From NCBI GenBank assembly GCA_025331435.1, contig JAIWNI010000096.1:1-64000 (forward strand): a stretch of DNA of 64,000 bases. The letters are read 5' to 3'. Source of the DNA: Choanephora cucurbitarum. Taxonomy: Eukaryota; Mucoromycota; Mucoromycetes; Mucorales; Choanephoraceae. This document shows positions 26,452-37,667 of this stretch, piece by piece. The position numbers and the translations under genes were made by a program. The notes below the pieces were generated by a model. The model was given only the letters and a program-made list of their open reading frames with translations. It had not been told where the DNA came from and did not search any database. The number at the start of each line of letters is the position of its first letter. Positions within the stretch are counted from its first letter, which is position 1.

Positions 26452-27669
26452 CTATGATGAAGAAGGTGTAGGAGCTGCTGGAGGAAGCATAGGTCGAAAA
26501 GCAAATTTGGTTCTACAAAACGAAGGCTTAGTTAACTACCGCACACAAATCTATACATGCTGAACAACTTTACTTGCAAGTAGAGCACACAGGAGACCAT
26601 TTACAAAAGACTAGGTGACAAATACAATGAACACATATCGTAAACAGCAAGCCTATAGAACACTTACTTGAAAGACAGACTGAGCACACATAACCAATAT
26701 CAACAATCTTCTTATGACAAAAACAGGCCGCTCGATAATCCACTTGATCCTGACTCGGCAGGTTGAGATAATGTCTAGCATATCTATCAGGTAGAAATGC
26801 CATCATCAAATATTCAAGCAGAGCCTGCGTATTCTCTACCTTAACATACACGCCTCCTGTAATATTGGCTGCCTGTTGCAAAAATGCTGTTTCTTCACCA
26901 AACACCTTACATACATCTAAGGGAATGGACTGATGGGTTGTTGAGCTTTTAGTACCAATATTGTTTCAACATATTGTACAGGTGATACTTACTGCCTTTT
27001 GAGCTGAAAAGATACAATTCATCAGAGGAATATATTGGTAAGCAGAATCAGGTGATACAGACAAGACAAGAATACGAGGCTTGATATGCCCTTCATCGTC
27101 CATCTTCATGACGCGATTGATATAACACAAAGCCATAGATAGTGCACCTGTCATTGTAGTGGATGCGCCCATATCTTGATCTTGAAATTCAGTGTTTGTG
27201 CTGGATAGGATCTTTTGTAAATTAGACACAATTTGATCTGTCACTACCTGAAAGTGTGGGTACATGTTGGCGTTTCGTTTATTGCCGTTCACACTCATTG
27301 TAGGCTCTTGATTGTCTGGTAAAGGATAAATAAATTGACTTTGCAATGTGAATAAAGAGTAACCAGGCTGTTCATTCTCAAGCAAAAGAGCTTACCTTTG
27401 TCCAACATGACTAGCGATCACTGCTACTTTGTTGTTGTACTTTAACGCTAGATGAGCATTGATAAATATGAGTAATTGATTGAGTGCATCGTCAAGCGTG
27501 AGTGGTAGATCTGCTCTTCCAGACTCATTCCAAGCAAAAGGGTTTGTGTCGATGATCAGGACAAGCAAGTTGGAATCATCTGTAAATAAACACCTTTTGT
27601 TTTTAGCGCGTCAGTCATAAGCAGTTGATGCTTATACTTGTTACCCTCAGTAGTAACTAGATCTTTCAT
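26452..27669 (-). CDS. TFB4: TFIIH core subunit p34 (Tfb4/GTF2H3)
   Basis: Tfb4 is a structural subunit of TFIIH, needed for RNA polymerase II initiation and nucleotide excision repair; it binds p44/Ssl1. Six exons on the minus strand (27645-27669, 27396-27579, 26993-27338, 26668-26929, 26574-26610, 26452-26512) give 304 residues in one frame. The vWA-like domain begins SNLLVLIIDTNPFAW and includes AHLALKYNNKVAVIASH. The conserved segment NITGGVYVKVENTQALLEYL is followed by MAFLPDRYARHYLNLPSQDQ and the C-terminal zinc module FCHKKIVDIGYVCSVCLSIF with CKWSPVCSTC. The last two exons are tiny (37 and 61 nt) but complete the expected CSTCKTKF tail. Confidence is high because spliced motifs are assembled only by these junctions. 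Confidence 0.94.
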
Positions 27670-27730
27670 AGCTATTTACAAGTTTATCATCAACATACCC
27701 TACTGAAAAATCAAGCTGAAATAACGGCTA

Positions 27731-27740
27731 ATCACGTGAT
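27731..27740. promoter_or_regulatory. Palindrome ATCACGTGAT upstream of TFB4
   Basis: A perfect 10-bp palindrome with an E-box core CACGTG lies about 62 bp before the TFB4 start codon (minus strand). Such sites are bound by bHLH factors such as Cbf1/USF in other fungi; the factor here is unknown. Confidence 0.4.
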
Positions 27741-27884
27741 CTTCTGTGCTTGAATACGAATGTGATTCTGCATTATCATAAAGCGAATCTCGTAGTAAAA
27801 TGTCATACTTGAAATAAGGTTTGCCAATCAAAGAAAGAATAGAGTATTTATTGTTGAATGTCCTTGAGGTAAAGAAAGAAGCTT

Positions 27885-28545
27885 TTGTCTGATGACTTGC
27901 TCCCACACCTGGATCGGGTGATCCTTTCTAGGATTACCTCCCCATATCATCTCTTTATGCCTTTTTATGTTTTAGTTATTTATGCGCCTGCTACTTCTGC
28001 CATAGACCGCCGCTCCTTTTTCTCTACTTTGCCCGCAACGCTTCAATCTTCCGACCTCGACTTGGATTTTGATCGATTGTTGGTTATGGGAGACTTTAAT
28101 TATTCTTATCACAGACCAAATATTGGTACTGCTACTTCGCTAGATTGGGTATCATTTGTAGATCTACATTGCTTTAATGCTCTGCAGGCCTTTGATCTCC
28201 ACAATATCCCCACTTTTCGCAGAAACGATACCATCACGTCCACGATAGATCACATCTTTGCTAGCCATTCCTTTCGGAATGCGTTAGTGCATGCCGATCT
28301 ACAGATACTTGAACCTCACTGGTCAGACCATGCTCTCCTGTCGGTTAAGCTAGCCTTGGCTACTGCGCCTTCGGGGCCTGGATTATGGCGTGCCAATCCG
28401 CGACTTCTACGACTCCCAGAGTATCATTCGCGCCTTATTGAAATTATCCCTTCCGTCTTGGAGGAGGCTACACGTAAGTGTGCCACTCCTCAGGATCAAT
28501 GGGACTATTGTAGTGATCTGAGCACATTTAGTCTTAACAATGACA
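27885..28545 (+). mobile_element. LINE endonuclease fragment
   Basis: About 220 codons match the C-terminal part of an apurinic-type endonuclease/exonuclease/phosphatase domain of a non-LTR retrotransposon: FDRLLVMGDFNYS (catalytic Asp/Asn), STIDHIFASHSF, and HWSDHALLSVKLA (catalytic Asp-His), then GPGLWRANPRLLRLPEYHSR. There is no N-terminal endonuclease part and no reverse transcriptase, so both ends are missing. The sequence is GC-richer than the flanks. It resembles but is clearly different from the LINE at 37.6-42.8 kb and may belong to the family at 35.6-37.6 kb. Confidence 0.8.
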
Positions 28546-28949
28546 ATAAGGTTACATGAAAAACCGAATAAGTCATAACAGATATAACATCAGAAGTAAA
28601 GTAAAAGATCCAAATCCTTACTAAATAAAGAATCCAACTGAATTCAGTAAAGCTCATACTAATGAACTAGACTCAAGAGATAGCATCACATCATTCAGTA
28701 ACATAAATTTTCGGCACAAGGAATGATTATAACATTTAAAGTTACAAGTAACAGTAGTACACTAATTAAGTACAAACTCCAAAATCTGTGATTACATCAA
28801 AGTCTTTATTGAAAACATATAAATAGTTGTTGTTAGAAGACATTAGTTCTAAAACCTCTGTTTGAAGTAATGAAAACTATCAAACAGTCTCACTACACTT
28901 TCCCTCTCTCTAGTATCTTTTCTCTTTAATCTCTACCAAAACTTCACAA
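28546..28949. other. Intergenic AT-rich DNA
   Basis: I see no gene, repeat or structural signal in this A/T-rich stretch between the LINE fragment and the DDE relic. Confidence 0.5.
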
Positions 28950-29495
28950 TGGGACAGTGAGGTTGCTATGAAAAAAGATGCAAGAAAAAAGCAGAAACTG
29001 GAGAGACCTGCAATCCTTAGCGGTGCTCATGACAAGCATTTGATTGATGAAGGGCCTAAAATAGTCTTAGAAGAAACGACAGGATGTCTTACCAGTAGCT
29101 TTGAGGACCCAGATATTTCAAAGATCGCTCTGTGCATTTGTCACTACAAAATGCAATCTCAGTTCTAAGATAGCAAAGCTTCATTCAGTTGAGCGAAATT
29201 CGCCTGAGAATTGAAGCTAGATATCAATGGGTGAAGCGCTGAGCAGAGGCTGACATGGATTTCATGAGCAACTGCGTCTTTAATTATGAATCTGCATTTC
29301 ATATCAACTTGAAACATTCTTATGGTTGGTCTGAAAGATGTGAACACGCCATCGTCGCAGTTCCCGAAATTAGAGCTAAGACCATGATAATTCTTGGTGT
29401 TATATCTGCTCATGGTGTTGTCAACACTGAGATCAAACAGCTCAAGGTAGCAAAGCCTTTAAGCAAAAGAGAAAAAATCTACTGTCGTTAACAAG
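28950..29495 (+). pseudogene. Decayed IS630/Tc1-like DDE transposase
   Basis: Two parts of a DDE-type transposase are readable in different frames. The first (28968-29165) resembles the N-terminal region ending SSFEDPDISKIAL. The second (29255-29491) resembles the catalytic core: NYESAFHINLKHSYGWSERC, then RAKTMIILGVISAHGVVNTE. In active relatives the first motif reads DESxF; here the Asp is Tyr-Glu (NYESAF), so the catalytic Asp is lost. The parts are separated by stops and frameshifts, and nothing after EIKQLKVAKPL is found. No terminal repeats were recognised. Confidence 0.65.
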
Positions 29496-30405
29496 GGCAA
29501 ATAAACAACAGTGACTGGCTACTACTTCAACTTTATTGCTATCACTTTGTATATTCTATATTGTTATGAGATCTTCAGGGATAACTAAATTTCATGAATA
29601 ATGTATCTATCCATACACACCGAGGAATAGTAAAGTATACAGAAAGCAGGGCATATGGCTGCGTTCACGTTCCTCCATACTCACCCGCGCAAGAGTAAGG
29701 TTAAAAGTGAGAAACCCCTAAAAGAAGAAACGCTCACCTCTAGAATTACAGACGTCTGTAATAGAGCTCTCTTTAGCGACTTGAAGGGGTTCTGCAGACA
29801 TTTTATGTCTATATTTGAGGATTGTTTGAACAAAAAAACATTTTAATAAGCTTTCTCTTTTGGTGCACGAACACTTTCCAAAATGCGGTTGTTTTTACAA
29901 ATTCCACTAGTCATTACTTTTCTTGACTGTAATCCAACAACTTTATTGACTTATGAATGCTAGAGTTTCTGAAACTTAAAGGAATGAAAAGACGCTGTTT
30001 AATTTAAGCTATATTCTCCAGTATCTACATAAGTGTAGGTTATTGCATAGTAACACCCTAACGCGTCCTATAGATAACTGATCTGTTTGCTCGCTAAGAT
30101 TTTTGTAAGCTCTTGTAATAAACGTGCTAGTAGGCGAAGCTAGAACTTACGAGATTTAACACTTGCCGCACAACAATCAGAAGAAATCTGGTAATAAAAA
30201 TAATTGTATACTATTGGCCAATCGAAAGTCCACGTAGTTATCTTTACAAAACCTTATCGAAAATGTTGCTAATCGTATTTCTGCTAGTCCGATTTTTTTC
30301 CTTTCATTCTTTTAGAAGAGGCTCTATTGCCGATCTTGTCATATTAGTTCACGGAAAGGTAACATCATAAGATTATACTGTTAAAGCCTGGCATCAGTTC
30401 GAGAT
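29496..30405. other. Intergenic, no supported gene
   Basis: A 63-codon open frame at 29655-29846 is basic and has no recognisable feature. The rest is AT-rich with nothing I can support. Confidence 0.4.
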
Positions 30406-30606
30406 GAGACTTGATCGATAAAAAGGTGACAAAATGCCTTTGGCCTGCCGAAGGACTCTGAAAGGCAGGAGATTGGCCAGTCCAAGCAACCATTGACGAG
30501 ACTTGGGAGCTATCCTTGCTTCGACAAACGCCTTTCGCCGCGTGGTAGCATTGATGCTTATGGCATTAGTGTTGTTGCCTTCAATTGGCAGTCCTCTTGG
30601 TTGGTA
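30406..30606 (+). repeat. 201-bp direct repeat, copy 1
   Basis: This unit is repeated at 30641-30841 with one visible C/T difference. The minus strand of the unit is an open frame that reads PRGLPIEGNNTNAISINATT and continues to LANLLPFRVLRQAKG, which looks protein-like. I do not recognise the family. Confidence 0.85.
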
Positions 30607-30640
30607 TTGCTCGTAACTTTAAAGATGCTGTAGATGACGA

Positions 30641-30841
30641 GAGACTTGATCGATAAAAAGGTGACAAAATGCCTTTGGCCTGCCGAAGGACTCTGAAAGG
30701 CAGGAGATTGGCCAGTCCAAGCAACCATTGACGAGACTTGGGAGCTATCCTTGCTTCGACAAACGCCTTTCGTCGCGTGGTAGCATTGATGCTTATGGCA
30801 TTAGTGTTGTTGCCTTCAATTGGCAGTCCTCTTGGTTGGTA
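30641..30841 (+). repeat. 201-bp direct repeat, copy 2
   Basis: Second copy, 34 bp after the first. The offset of 235 bp is not a multiple of three, so the minus-strand open frame is not continuous over both units. The duplication must be recent given near-identity. Confidence 0.85.
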
Positions 30842-31441
30842 CTCTCATCTACCTCTAATTGCTTCTTTTTTTCTTTTAGACAACTCGCATCCAAGTCTTG
30901 CTGTGACGATAATGCTGTTCTTTGGCAGAAGGTAATACGTGGATCTAGCTATATCCTGAACTGCTTTTATTAATACAGACTTGATTGCTAATTACAAGAC
31001 TCGAAGACTACCTACCTTTACTTATTATTGGTTTCGATATATATCGTTATGGCAAATGAACTTTTTGGTCTTATGTGATTATTGGTTATCTATACAAGAA
31101 GTATTGATTCATTTTGCTCATTTTGATGTGTAAACAAACATGTCATATCATAACTGTTGTGCCATATTGACTCTTCAAAAACGCAATAAATCAAATAAAA
31201 ACCCCAACGTTATTTTGAATCATTCTATGAATTTAGAAAGAAAGAAAAGAACTCCCTGCTTGGCAAACAATCGAAAGATGTACTCAATAGGCTGAGATAC
31301 TCTTTTGTTCAATGTTGAGGTGTAACAAATTAGTGATGTACTAAGGACTGTGTTTGTGTCAATTTTAGTACCATACTTTGTATGAAGGATGAGTAATAAA
31401 TATATTTATATGTACAAAAGAAAAAGAAAAAGAATGCTCGT
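30842..31441. other. Intergenic, no supported gene
   Basis: AT-rich sequence. It includes the downstream region of the minus-strand orphan gene ending at 31442. Confidence 0.5.
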
Positions 31442-33157
31442 CTATTTGGCCTCTGTATATTTGACAGAAGACTGCTCTTCACCATTTTCTTCAGGAAGCA
31501 AAAGATTGTATCCTGGACCTTTTGCGGGCTTTTCAATGTCCAGCTTCAACAAGGAACTCAAGGACGTTCGGCTTTGGACTTCGCTTGACAGTACTTTTTG
31601 CAACAAGTACTCCTCGTGCTCCTCGTTCATCAACTTTACAACTCTTGTTGCATCCTCAAGCAAACGCTGCATATATTTTAAAAGCGTCAATCAATTGTTA
31701 ATGGGTAACAAAATATAATGAGCAACTCACTCTATAGGACCAGCTCAAATTGCCTAACGACAGAACGTCTTGGCTGTCTGCCATGCTCTTTGGCACTTTG
31801 GTCTTAAATATTTTTTTGGAACAGTAAAGCTCCGAAGAACAAAGCTCAAGAGACCACAAATGAATCTGATCATCTAAAGTAATAATAGTAGAAAAATGGT
31901 TAGTGATCTAGAGTAACACTATTCGACTATTGTCAATAAGTTTTACGTACGTCTAGCATGAAGGAAGGGAACTTGTAACTTTAGGGCAGTTGCTTCAGAA
32001 GCCCAACAGTACTTCTTATATAGGCTATTGAAGATACTCAAAGCACCATAATGAACTTTGATGTGATCGCTGCCGTATTTCGAGTTGTCATTCAACAATA
32101 TCTTCCCAGATGTTTCCAAGATTGATAATTCATCTTCTTCAAGCAATATGCAAGCATCTGCCTTATATTCTTCTTTTGAACACTTCAGAATATACTCAGC
32201 AGGATAGAATTTCAATGGTGTGTCTGACATGCTGTCTATCACAAATTCCATAATGAGCCAGATGAAACTATGGTTGAAGCCTGTCTCATTTACAGAGAGT
32301 CTTTCATACAAATTTGGCTTTCTATAAATACAAAGGCAAGCGTGAAAGAACTCCTCTACAAAAGTTTGGTTTTTGCTTGATACTTCTTCGGCGGCTTCTA
32401 GACTTCTGACGACCTTCTGAACAGCTTTAATTTCGTTCTTCTTCATCGCAGCTAACACGCTCGTGGTGTATCGACTACATGATTGAAAAGGCGTTGATAT
32501 TGTGTACTCATCATCTTTGAAGTAAGCCCACAATTCGTCTGGTATAGAAGGATCACATTTGATAGAGTATCCACATTGTATGATATGAGATTTCTCTAAA
32601 CAAAAATCATGGGTAATTGAGGCTTTTAAGTATTGACGTACGGCCTCCCATACATCTTCTTGCTTATTGATCTTCCAACTGCTAGACTCGTCGTTGACGT
32701 GATCAATCTTTTGTCTCTTGCCAGATCGGCACTTATTATTATTGTTGAATACGTCGCCATATACTGTGCCATGGTTTGTTTTGATGTTAACATTATAAAC
32801 GCTTTGTGAGCTGTGTTTTTCGGTGGCCTTTCCCTGTTACAACGAAAGATTTTTTATCAGAATCTAAGCCAATGAAAACAAAAGAAAAGGAAAGGCACAT
32901 ACTTTGATGCTTCTTCTCAAGGTGCCAGCTTTCCCTTTAATGTTGATTGGGACGTCTTTGTTATTGATTATCTTCATTAAGTTGTCTTGATAGTATGTAA
33001 TTATAGAGTTCATTTGCGCAGTTGGGTTGTCACGAAGACAAAATTCTTTATATTTTTCGAAAGTCCATTCGTTTACGCTGTGGTTTGAGAAAAATGCAGA
33101 AACAGAAGGATCTAAATCTGTGGGGAACGTGTACTCATGAGGTTGTGAGTTCGACAT
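31442..33157 (-). CDS. Lineage-specific orphan protein, possible PD-(D/E)XK-like fold
   Basis: Four exons (32903-33157, 31951-32833, 31731-31873, 31442-31666) close in frame to 501 residues, with no lesion, inside a transposon-rich block. I do not recognise a named family. The N-terminal part is hydrophilic, then comes an Asn/Lys-rich linker (VFNNNNKCRSGKRQKIDHV) that could be a nuclear signal. The middle has the order YKADACILLEEDELSILETSG, then KYGSDHIKVHYGAL, a hydrophobic helix and LQVPFLHARRHDQIHLWSLE. That order (Asp, then Glu-x-Ser, then a helix with charged residues, then beta strands) resembles a PD-(D/E)XK nuclease core in which the Lys is Ser, so it may be inactive. This fold assignment is an inference. 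An alternative start is at 33169. Confidence 0.72.
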
Positions 33158-34099
33158 GAGTGAGAGCAAAAAAACTCCTTTCTCAATGCACTGAAGTTGA
33201 AGTTATATAGGGTTTGGTTACACGGCTACGAAAAACCATATCAGGAATCTTCCGTTTCAGATTCCAGTTTAACATGGTGGCGTTTTCACACTTCGTCGCG
33301 ATTAAAGTTGGAATCGACTTCGTTATCTTAAGGCGTCAAAGCTAAACTTTCCTATGTGTATTCATAAAGACAAGTTTTGTATAACTAGCAACACTATATC
33401 CTTTTGGACCTCTTTATCAGGGCATATATTGTGCGAAAAACCTTAAATTAAGGAAAGACGCAAATTACCTTTTGTTTTTAGTCAGTTCTAGTAATTCACG
33501 ATTATTTTGAAAGCTATTTGCCCTGCTTGTCCTAAAAATAACACTTTATCATAATGGCAGCAGTTGGAATAGCTTGAACAAACTAGTAAATGCTGGCACA
33601 AAAAAAACAGAGGCATATCTTATTGTTCAAAACAAAGAGATTACTTTCTTTTCTCTTCTTTCTATTTCTCCCATCACAGTAATATTATGATTAAACAGAA
33701 CTTCATCAACAAAGCTCAATGATTGGATGAACATCTAGTCTTCATCAACAGGCCCTCCAACAAAGTGTTGCTGCCTCAAAACGGCAATTCTAATCATAGC
33801 CACACAGTAGCTCAATAAATAAGTAGAGTACGCTCGCAACAGGATGAAGAAGAGTAAACGTCCTATTGAGATCTTGAAGTCAGAATACATTCGATCATTT
33901 TTAAAATACTTTAGTATAGTCTTGTTTATCTCAATAACATTGCACTTGAGAGATGAACACTTGATTGACTATTTGTCTTTTAGTACCAAACAAAGAATGT
34001 ATGGTAAAGTGTTATATAATATTTCGTCTTCTATTATTTTGCTTGTTTGAGACTGAAGCTTTTAGTTATTCAATTGAATCTCCTGTATTACAGTAAATA
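33158..34099. other. Intergenic, with one weak ORF
   Basis: A 68-codon plus-strand frame at 33844-34050 has hydrophobic stretches but no known motif; it may be the edge of the MULE relic that follows. Otherwise nothing is supported. Confidence 0.35.
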
Positions 34100-35250
34100 T
34101 GTTAAGATTAGCATGCTTGCATTTTTGTTAGTCATCCTTAGAAAGAGAAGATGACAATGGTGTTACTTTGAGCGATCTGCATAGCATCTAGCTGTACCTT
34201 TGTTGTGATGCCTTTTTTGGTATGTCAAACTTTACTCTAGTTTGGTGCAAACTAACCATAAAGTGCTCGGTAAGCTAGATAGGGACAATATGATGAACGT
34301 GTCTTCTTCATGCACGAGCATGAAAGTGGAGAGCTGCGACGTCTTCCTGAAAGCGTCTTTATTGATGCAACATCTAAAACGAAGAGTCATTACATGGTGT
34401 TGCTCAACATCGTTGTTACAGGTGCAATTGCTTTAGAGTATCGTGGAACTAACTTGCCACCACCTATATGGCCCATTGTTGAATGAAAAAGGAGGTTGCT
34501 GTATCTTATTAATAAACAATGAAGCAGTTGAGAAGCATTGCTTGGCCTAGTGGATCCGACCCCAACCTTCTTCTTAGGAATATTGTCACAGATAAGAATC
34601 AAGCACTGATTAGCACTATCAATTCAATGATCCATGAAACAAAACACATTTTGCGCTATGTTCACATTTAAAAAAATTCATGAAAAAGTCTATAAACAAC
34701 ACGTACAGGGCCTTTTATCTTAATATTTTATTGCTAAATGCATGTTAATGAAGTCGTTTCTAAGATTTAGTGCTTCCCATTTTAGACAAAGAAACTCGTC
34801 CTTTGGTTAAAAAAAGAAATTTGGGTCTACCATTCATAAGAGAGCCTATAAATCGAATGCTAAGGAACAGTTGAAAGGATTGAAGATAGAATACGATGCT
34901 TCTATTTCTCAAGGCAATACTTGCATCGACAAAGTCGAAGACATGAAGACATATCTTGATAGGTAATATGAGACATAAACAAATTTTGCTATTCGTGATA
35001 TAGTTATTTCTCATTCTACAAATACAAAGCATGAAAGCTTTTCATCGCCATCGGATTAATTATTCTGTCAACACCTACATGCGCATAGGCAATCGTACGT
35101 CTAATAAAGTTGAAAACATTTTAGTGGTATCAAGCGCCGCGATAAGACATCTTTTAGCTCTCTTGATTGGATGACAAAGAATATTCACGACTAGGCTTCA
35201 GGAAAAGTCGGTTAATTATTGCAAAATCAGTCTGATCGAGCTTCGCTTAT
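34100..35250 (+). pseudogene. Decayed MULE-type transposase fragments
   Basis: Across several frames one reads pieces of a Mutator-like transposase: HKVLGKLDRDNMMN, then the DDE segment ESVFIDATSKTKSHYMVLLN (first catalytic Asp), then after several stops RAYKSNAKEQLKGLKIEYDA. The first-Asp motif matches the IDATxxTN...LLN pattern of MULE transposases. Many stops and frameshifts show it is dead. It is distinct from the MULE at 53.7-55.7 kb. Boundaries are approximate; a 29-bp motif shared with 49.0 kb lies at its 3' edge. Confidence 0.5.
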
Positions 35251-35279
35251 TACAGTCACACCAAATAAATCTACATACG
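35251..35279 (+). repeat. 29-bp motif, inverted copy at 49000-49028
   Basis: This stretch is a perfect reverse-complement match to 49000-49028, with similarity ending abruptly on both sides. It could be a terminal repeat or a leftover element end. See findings. Confidence 0.75.
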
Positions 35280-35380
35280 ATTTTTATATATTTTAAAATG
35301 AGCTTGAGGTAACGGGGTTTGATTCAGTAGTAACTCAAGGTTTGCAAGATCAGACTAGACTACTCAAGAGTATTCTCAAA

Positions 35381-35468
35381 CTGTGATATTAAGATATTAT
35401 AAGAGATCTGTTATTACTGATATTATATGACTAAAGTTTACCTGTGATATTAAGATATTATAAGAGAT
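35381..35468. repeat. Pair of 27-bp AT-rich direct repeats
   Basis: The same 27 bp (starting CTGTGATATTAAGATATTAT) occurs at 35381-35407 and 35442-35468, spaced 61 bp start to start. No function is evident. Confidence 0.8.
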
Positions 35469-35546
35469 AAAGAAATATAACTATCTTAACATCAAGGTCT
35501 TTTATACTATAGCGTTAATTGAGAGTTACTATTAACTGTTAGAGTC

Positions 35547-35560
35547 TACACTAGCAATGC
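35547..35560. repeat. Target-site duplication, left copy (TACACTAGCAATGC)
   Basis: This 14-bp sequence directly abuts the poly-T at 35561 and recurs at 42806-42819, directly abutting the 5' end of LINE B. A 14-bp duplication is in the normal range for LINE insertions. Confidence 0.85.
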
Positions 35561-37567
35561 TTTTTTTTTTTTTTTTTTTTTGTAGAAAGTGTATACTTTA
35601 TTTAAACAGCGATGAAAAACATTAGGTTTGCTACACTCAATTTTTTGTTAAGAGTGTACTAGCCACTTGTGGACAAAAATAATTGAACAGGAGCATCGGG
35701 GTACCAATGAGCCTGTTCAAAAACACACGTATAATGATAGCGCCAGAGAGCGCTCAAACCCTTTCCTAAAATTACAAGCGTAGAATCAGGTAAGAGACAG
35801 AAGTGAGAGTCTGCAAAGCTGACTAAGGCAGTCCAGAGAGAGAGAGAAGTGGGGAATTGGCTTGCTAGTTGGGAAATCTCCAAAATGTGTACCCAATAGG
35901 CCCACTTGTAGGGGCAGCTTACAAAGAAATGAAAGAGGAACTCATCGTATAGCTGGCATATGGGACACAGCGCTGTAGTTGTTCGGGGGATCTTCCAGTG
36001 GTAGAGTTTAGCACCATTAGCGATACTGGCATGAATGAGGCGCCACCAAGGGGTGAAAGCAGACTGAGGTAAAGGTAGTTTCCAGAACACCTTCCACCAT
36101 TTTTGAGGCAGTAGTAGGGGGTACTGAATACGAAAGGGCACATGTCGATGGACTACTGAGTGTTTAGCTGCCCACCACAAGCGTAAGACTTTGAGCGGTG
36201 CAGCTAAAACAGGGAACAAACTTCGACCATCAGAATGGATTATCCAATTCTCTAGCGGAGGAAGAGGAGAACTCAGAGACAGAGGGAAAGGCGAAGCAAT
36301 GGGAACGGTTGTCGAAGGAGGTGTGAACTGGCAGAGTCTTGATACCGCCGGGTGTAGGGAGCAGGCTGAATGACAGTGATTGTCGGTCAAGAAAATTGTA
36401 TCAAACAACTGGAGCAGAGAGCGTTTTGTTGGTCGAATGAAAGCGCGAGCAGCAGTAAGAGAAGCTGAAGATTCATTGAAACATAGAAGATCAGATACCA
36501 AGAAATAGTTGCGAATGACCGGTGGAGGCAAAGCGAAGGGAGGGTGATGGAGAAGCACAAGCGACAGGGGAATGTCCAATAGCCAAGAGACTGGCCAAGC
36601 GGAGGAGATCTGAGGTCGTGGAAGGTTAATGATCAGCCGTAAGAGTTGCTGCATGGAAGGGCAGTTCTTAAAAAACGGCTTGAACATGTTTGGACAGAGG
36701 AGAGCAGGCAAGAAAGAAGCGTGACCAGTGGTGAGCTGAAAAAAACGCAAAAGCCAAGGTGTCAGGAAGTCTGCGGGATCAATAGTGTCCGCCATGCGCC
36801 GGAGATAGACCATCTGAAGAGCCATTGCCTGATCGCGGATATCGACGATACCTAAGCCTCCTTGTCGGCGAGGTAGACAGATCGTTCGCCAGCTCGGTTT
36901 GGGCCAAAAAGGAAGAGCCAAAGTGGCCACCGCCGTCTGGATGGATGAAAGCCATTCATCTGGTAGGGGCACAACCCGAAGAAGAAACCAAAGCCGACTT
37001 AAAACCAGCGTGTTAACGACTGCTGACAAACCTCTGACCGAAAGATTCCGTGTACGAAGATGATGTATGATACCTAGCAATTTCGCTTTGAAAGCTGAAA
37101 GAAAACTGTCAAGTTGCGCCTGTGTAGAATACAGAGGATAACCTAACGATCGGACGGAATTTGAAGACGAAGAGTCATGCCATTCTATACCCATTGCGGT
37201 ACATATCTGGGACCAAGCGGGTGAGGGAGACCCCGTCAGGGAGACTAAGACCGTCTTTGAGAGATTTGTTTTGGCATTCGATGCCCTTGAGTAGAGGTCC
37301 AAAACCGCCAACAAAGCCGGCCATTCGTCCGGGGAGGTCAAAAAGACCTCAAGGTCATCGGCGTATGCCAGTAATCGAACCGGAGGGACTGGTATTAAGC
37401 GACGCTCAAAAGCCATCGGTTTGCATGCCAGACGTTTATCAGGGGACAGGACAGGGACAGGAATGCCCTGAAAGTGGGGGCTGGTAAGAAGGTGGCGAAG
37501 GAGTGGCTCATAAGCTAAATTGAAGAGAAGAGGTGATAGTGGATCACCTTGCCGAAGGCCTCGAGGC
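35561..37567 (-). mobile_element. LINE A: 5'-truncated non-LTR retrotransposon with poly(A)
   Basis: The minus strand ends in a 21-nt poly(A) (T21 at 35561-35581). The reverse transcriptase is open from 37567 to the stop at 35659. It begins within the RT core at GLRQGDPLSPLLFN, then has RLLAYADDLEVFL with the catalytic YADD, and continues to a C-terminal zinc-knuckle-like motif CPICQLYDEFLFHFFVSC. No RNase H domain is seen. Everything 5' of GLRQGD is missing because the sequence joins the poly(A) of LINE B at 37568. The endonuclease fragment at 27.9 kb may be from the same family. The surviving frame has no stop, so insertion is fairly recent. Confidence 0.9.
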
Positions 37568-37667
37568 TTTTTTTTTTATGGATGAAAGTTGTAATTTTAT
37601 TAATTAAAACTCATCAAAATATTATCAACAAGTGTGCATTAGTAGTGACTTGTTGAGGAGAAGGAGT

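Noticed and set aside
35381..35468. CRISPR-like pair of 27-bp repeats
   Set aside because: Only two units, AT-rich and in a fungal genome; no array or cas genes.
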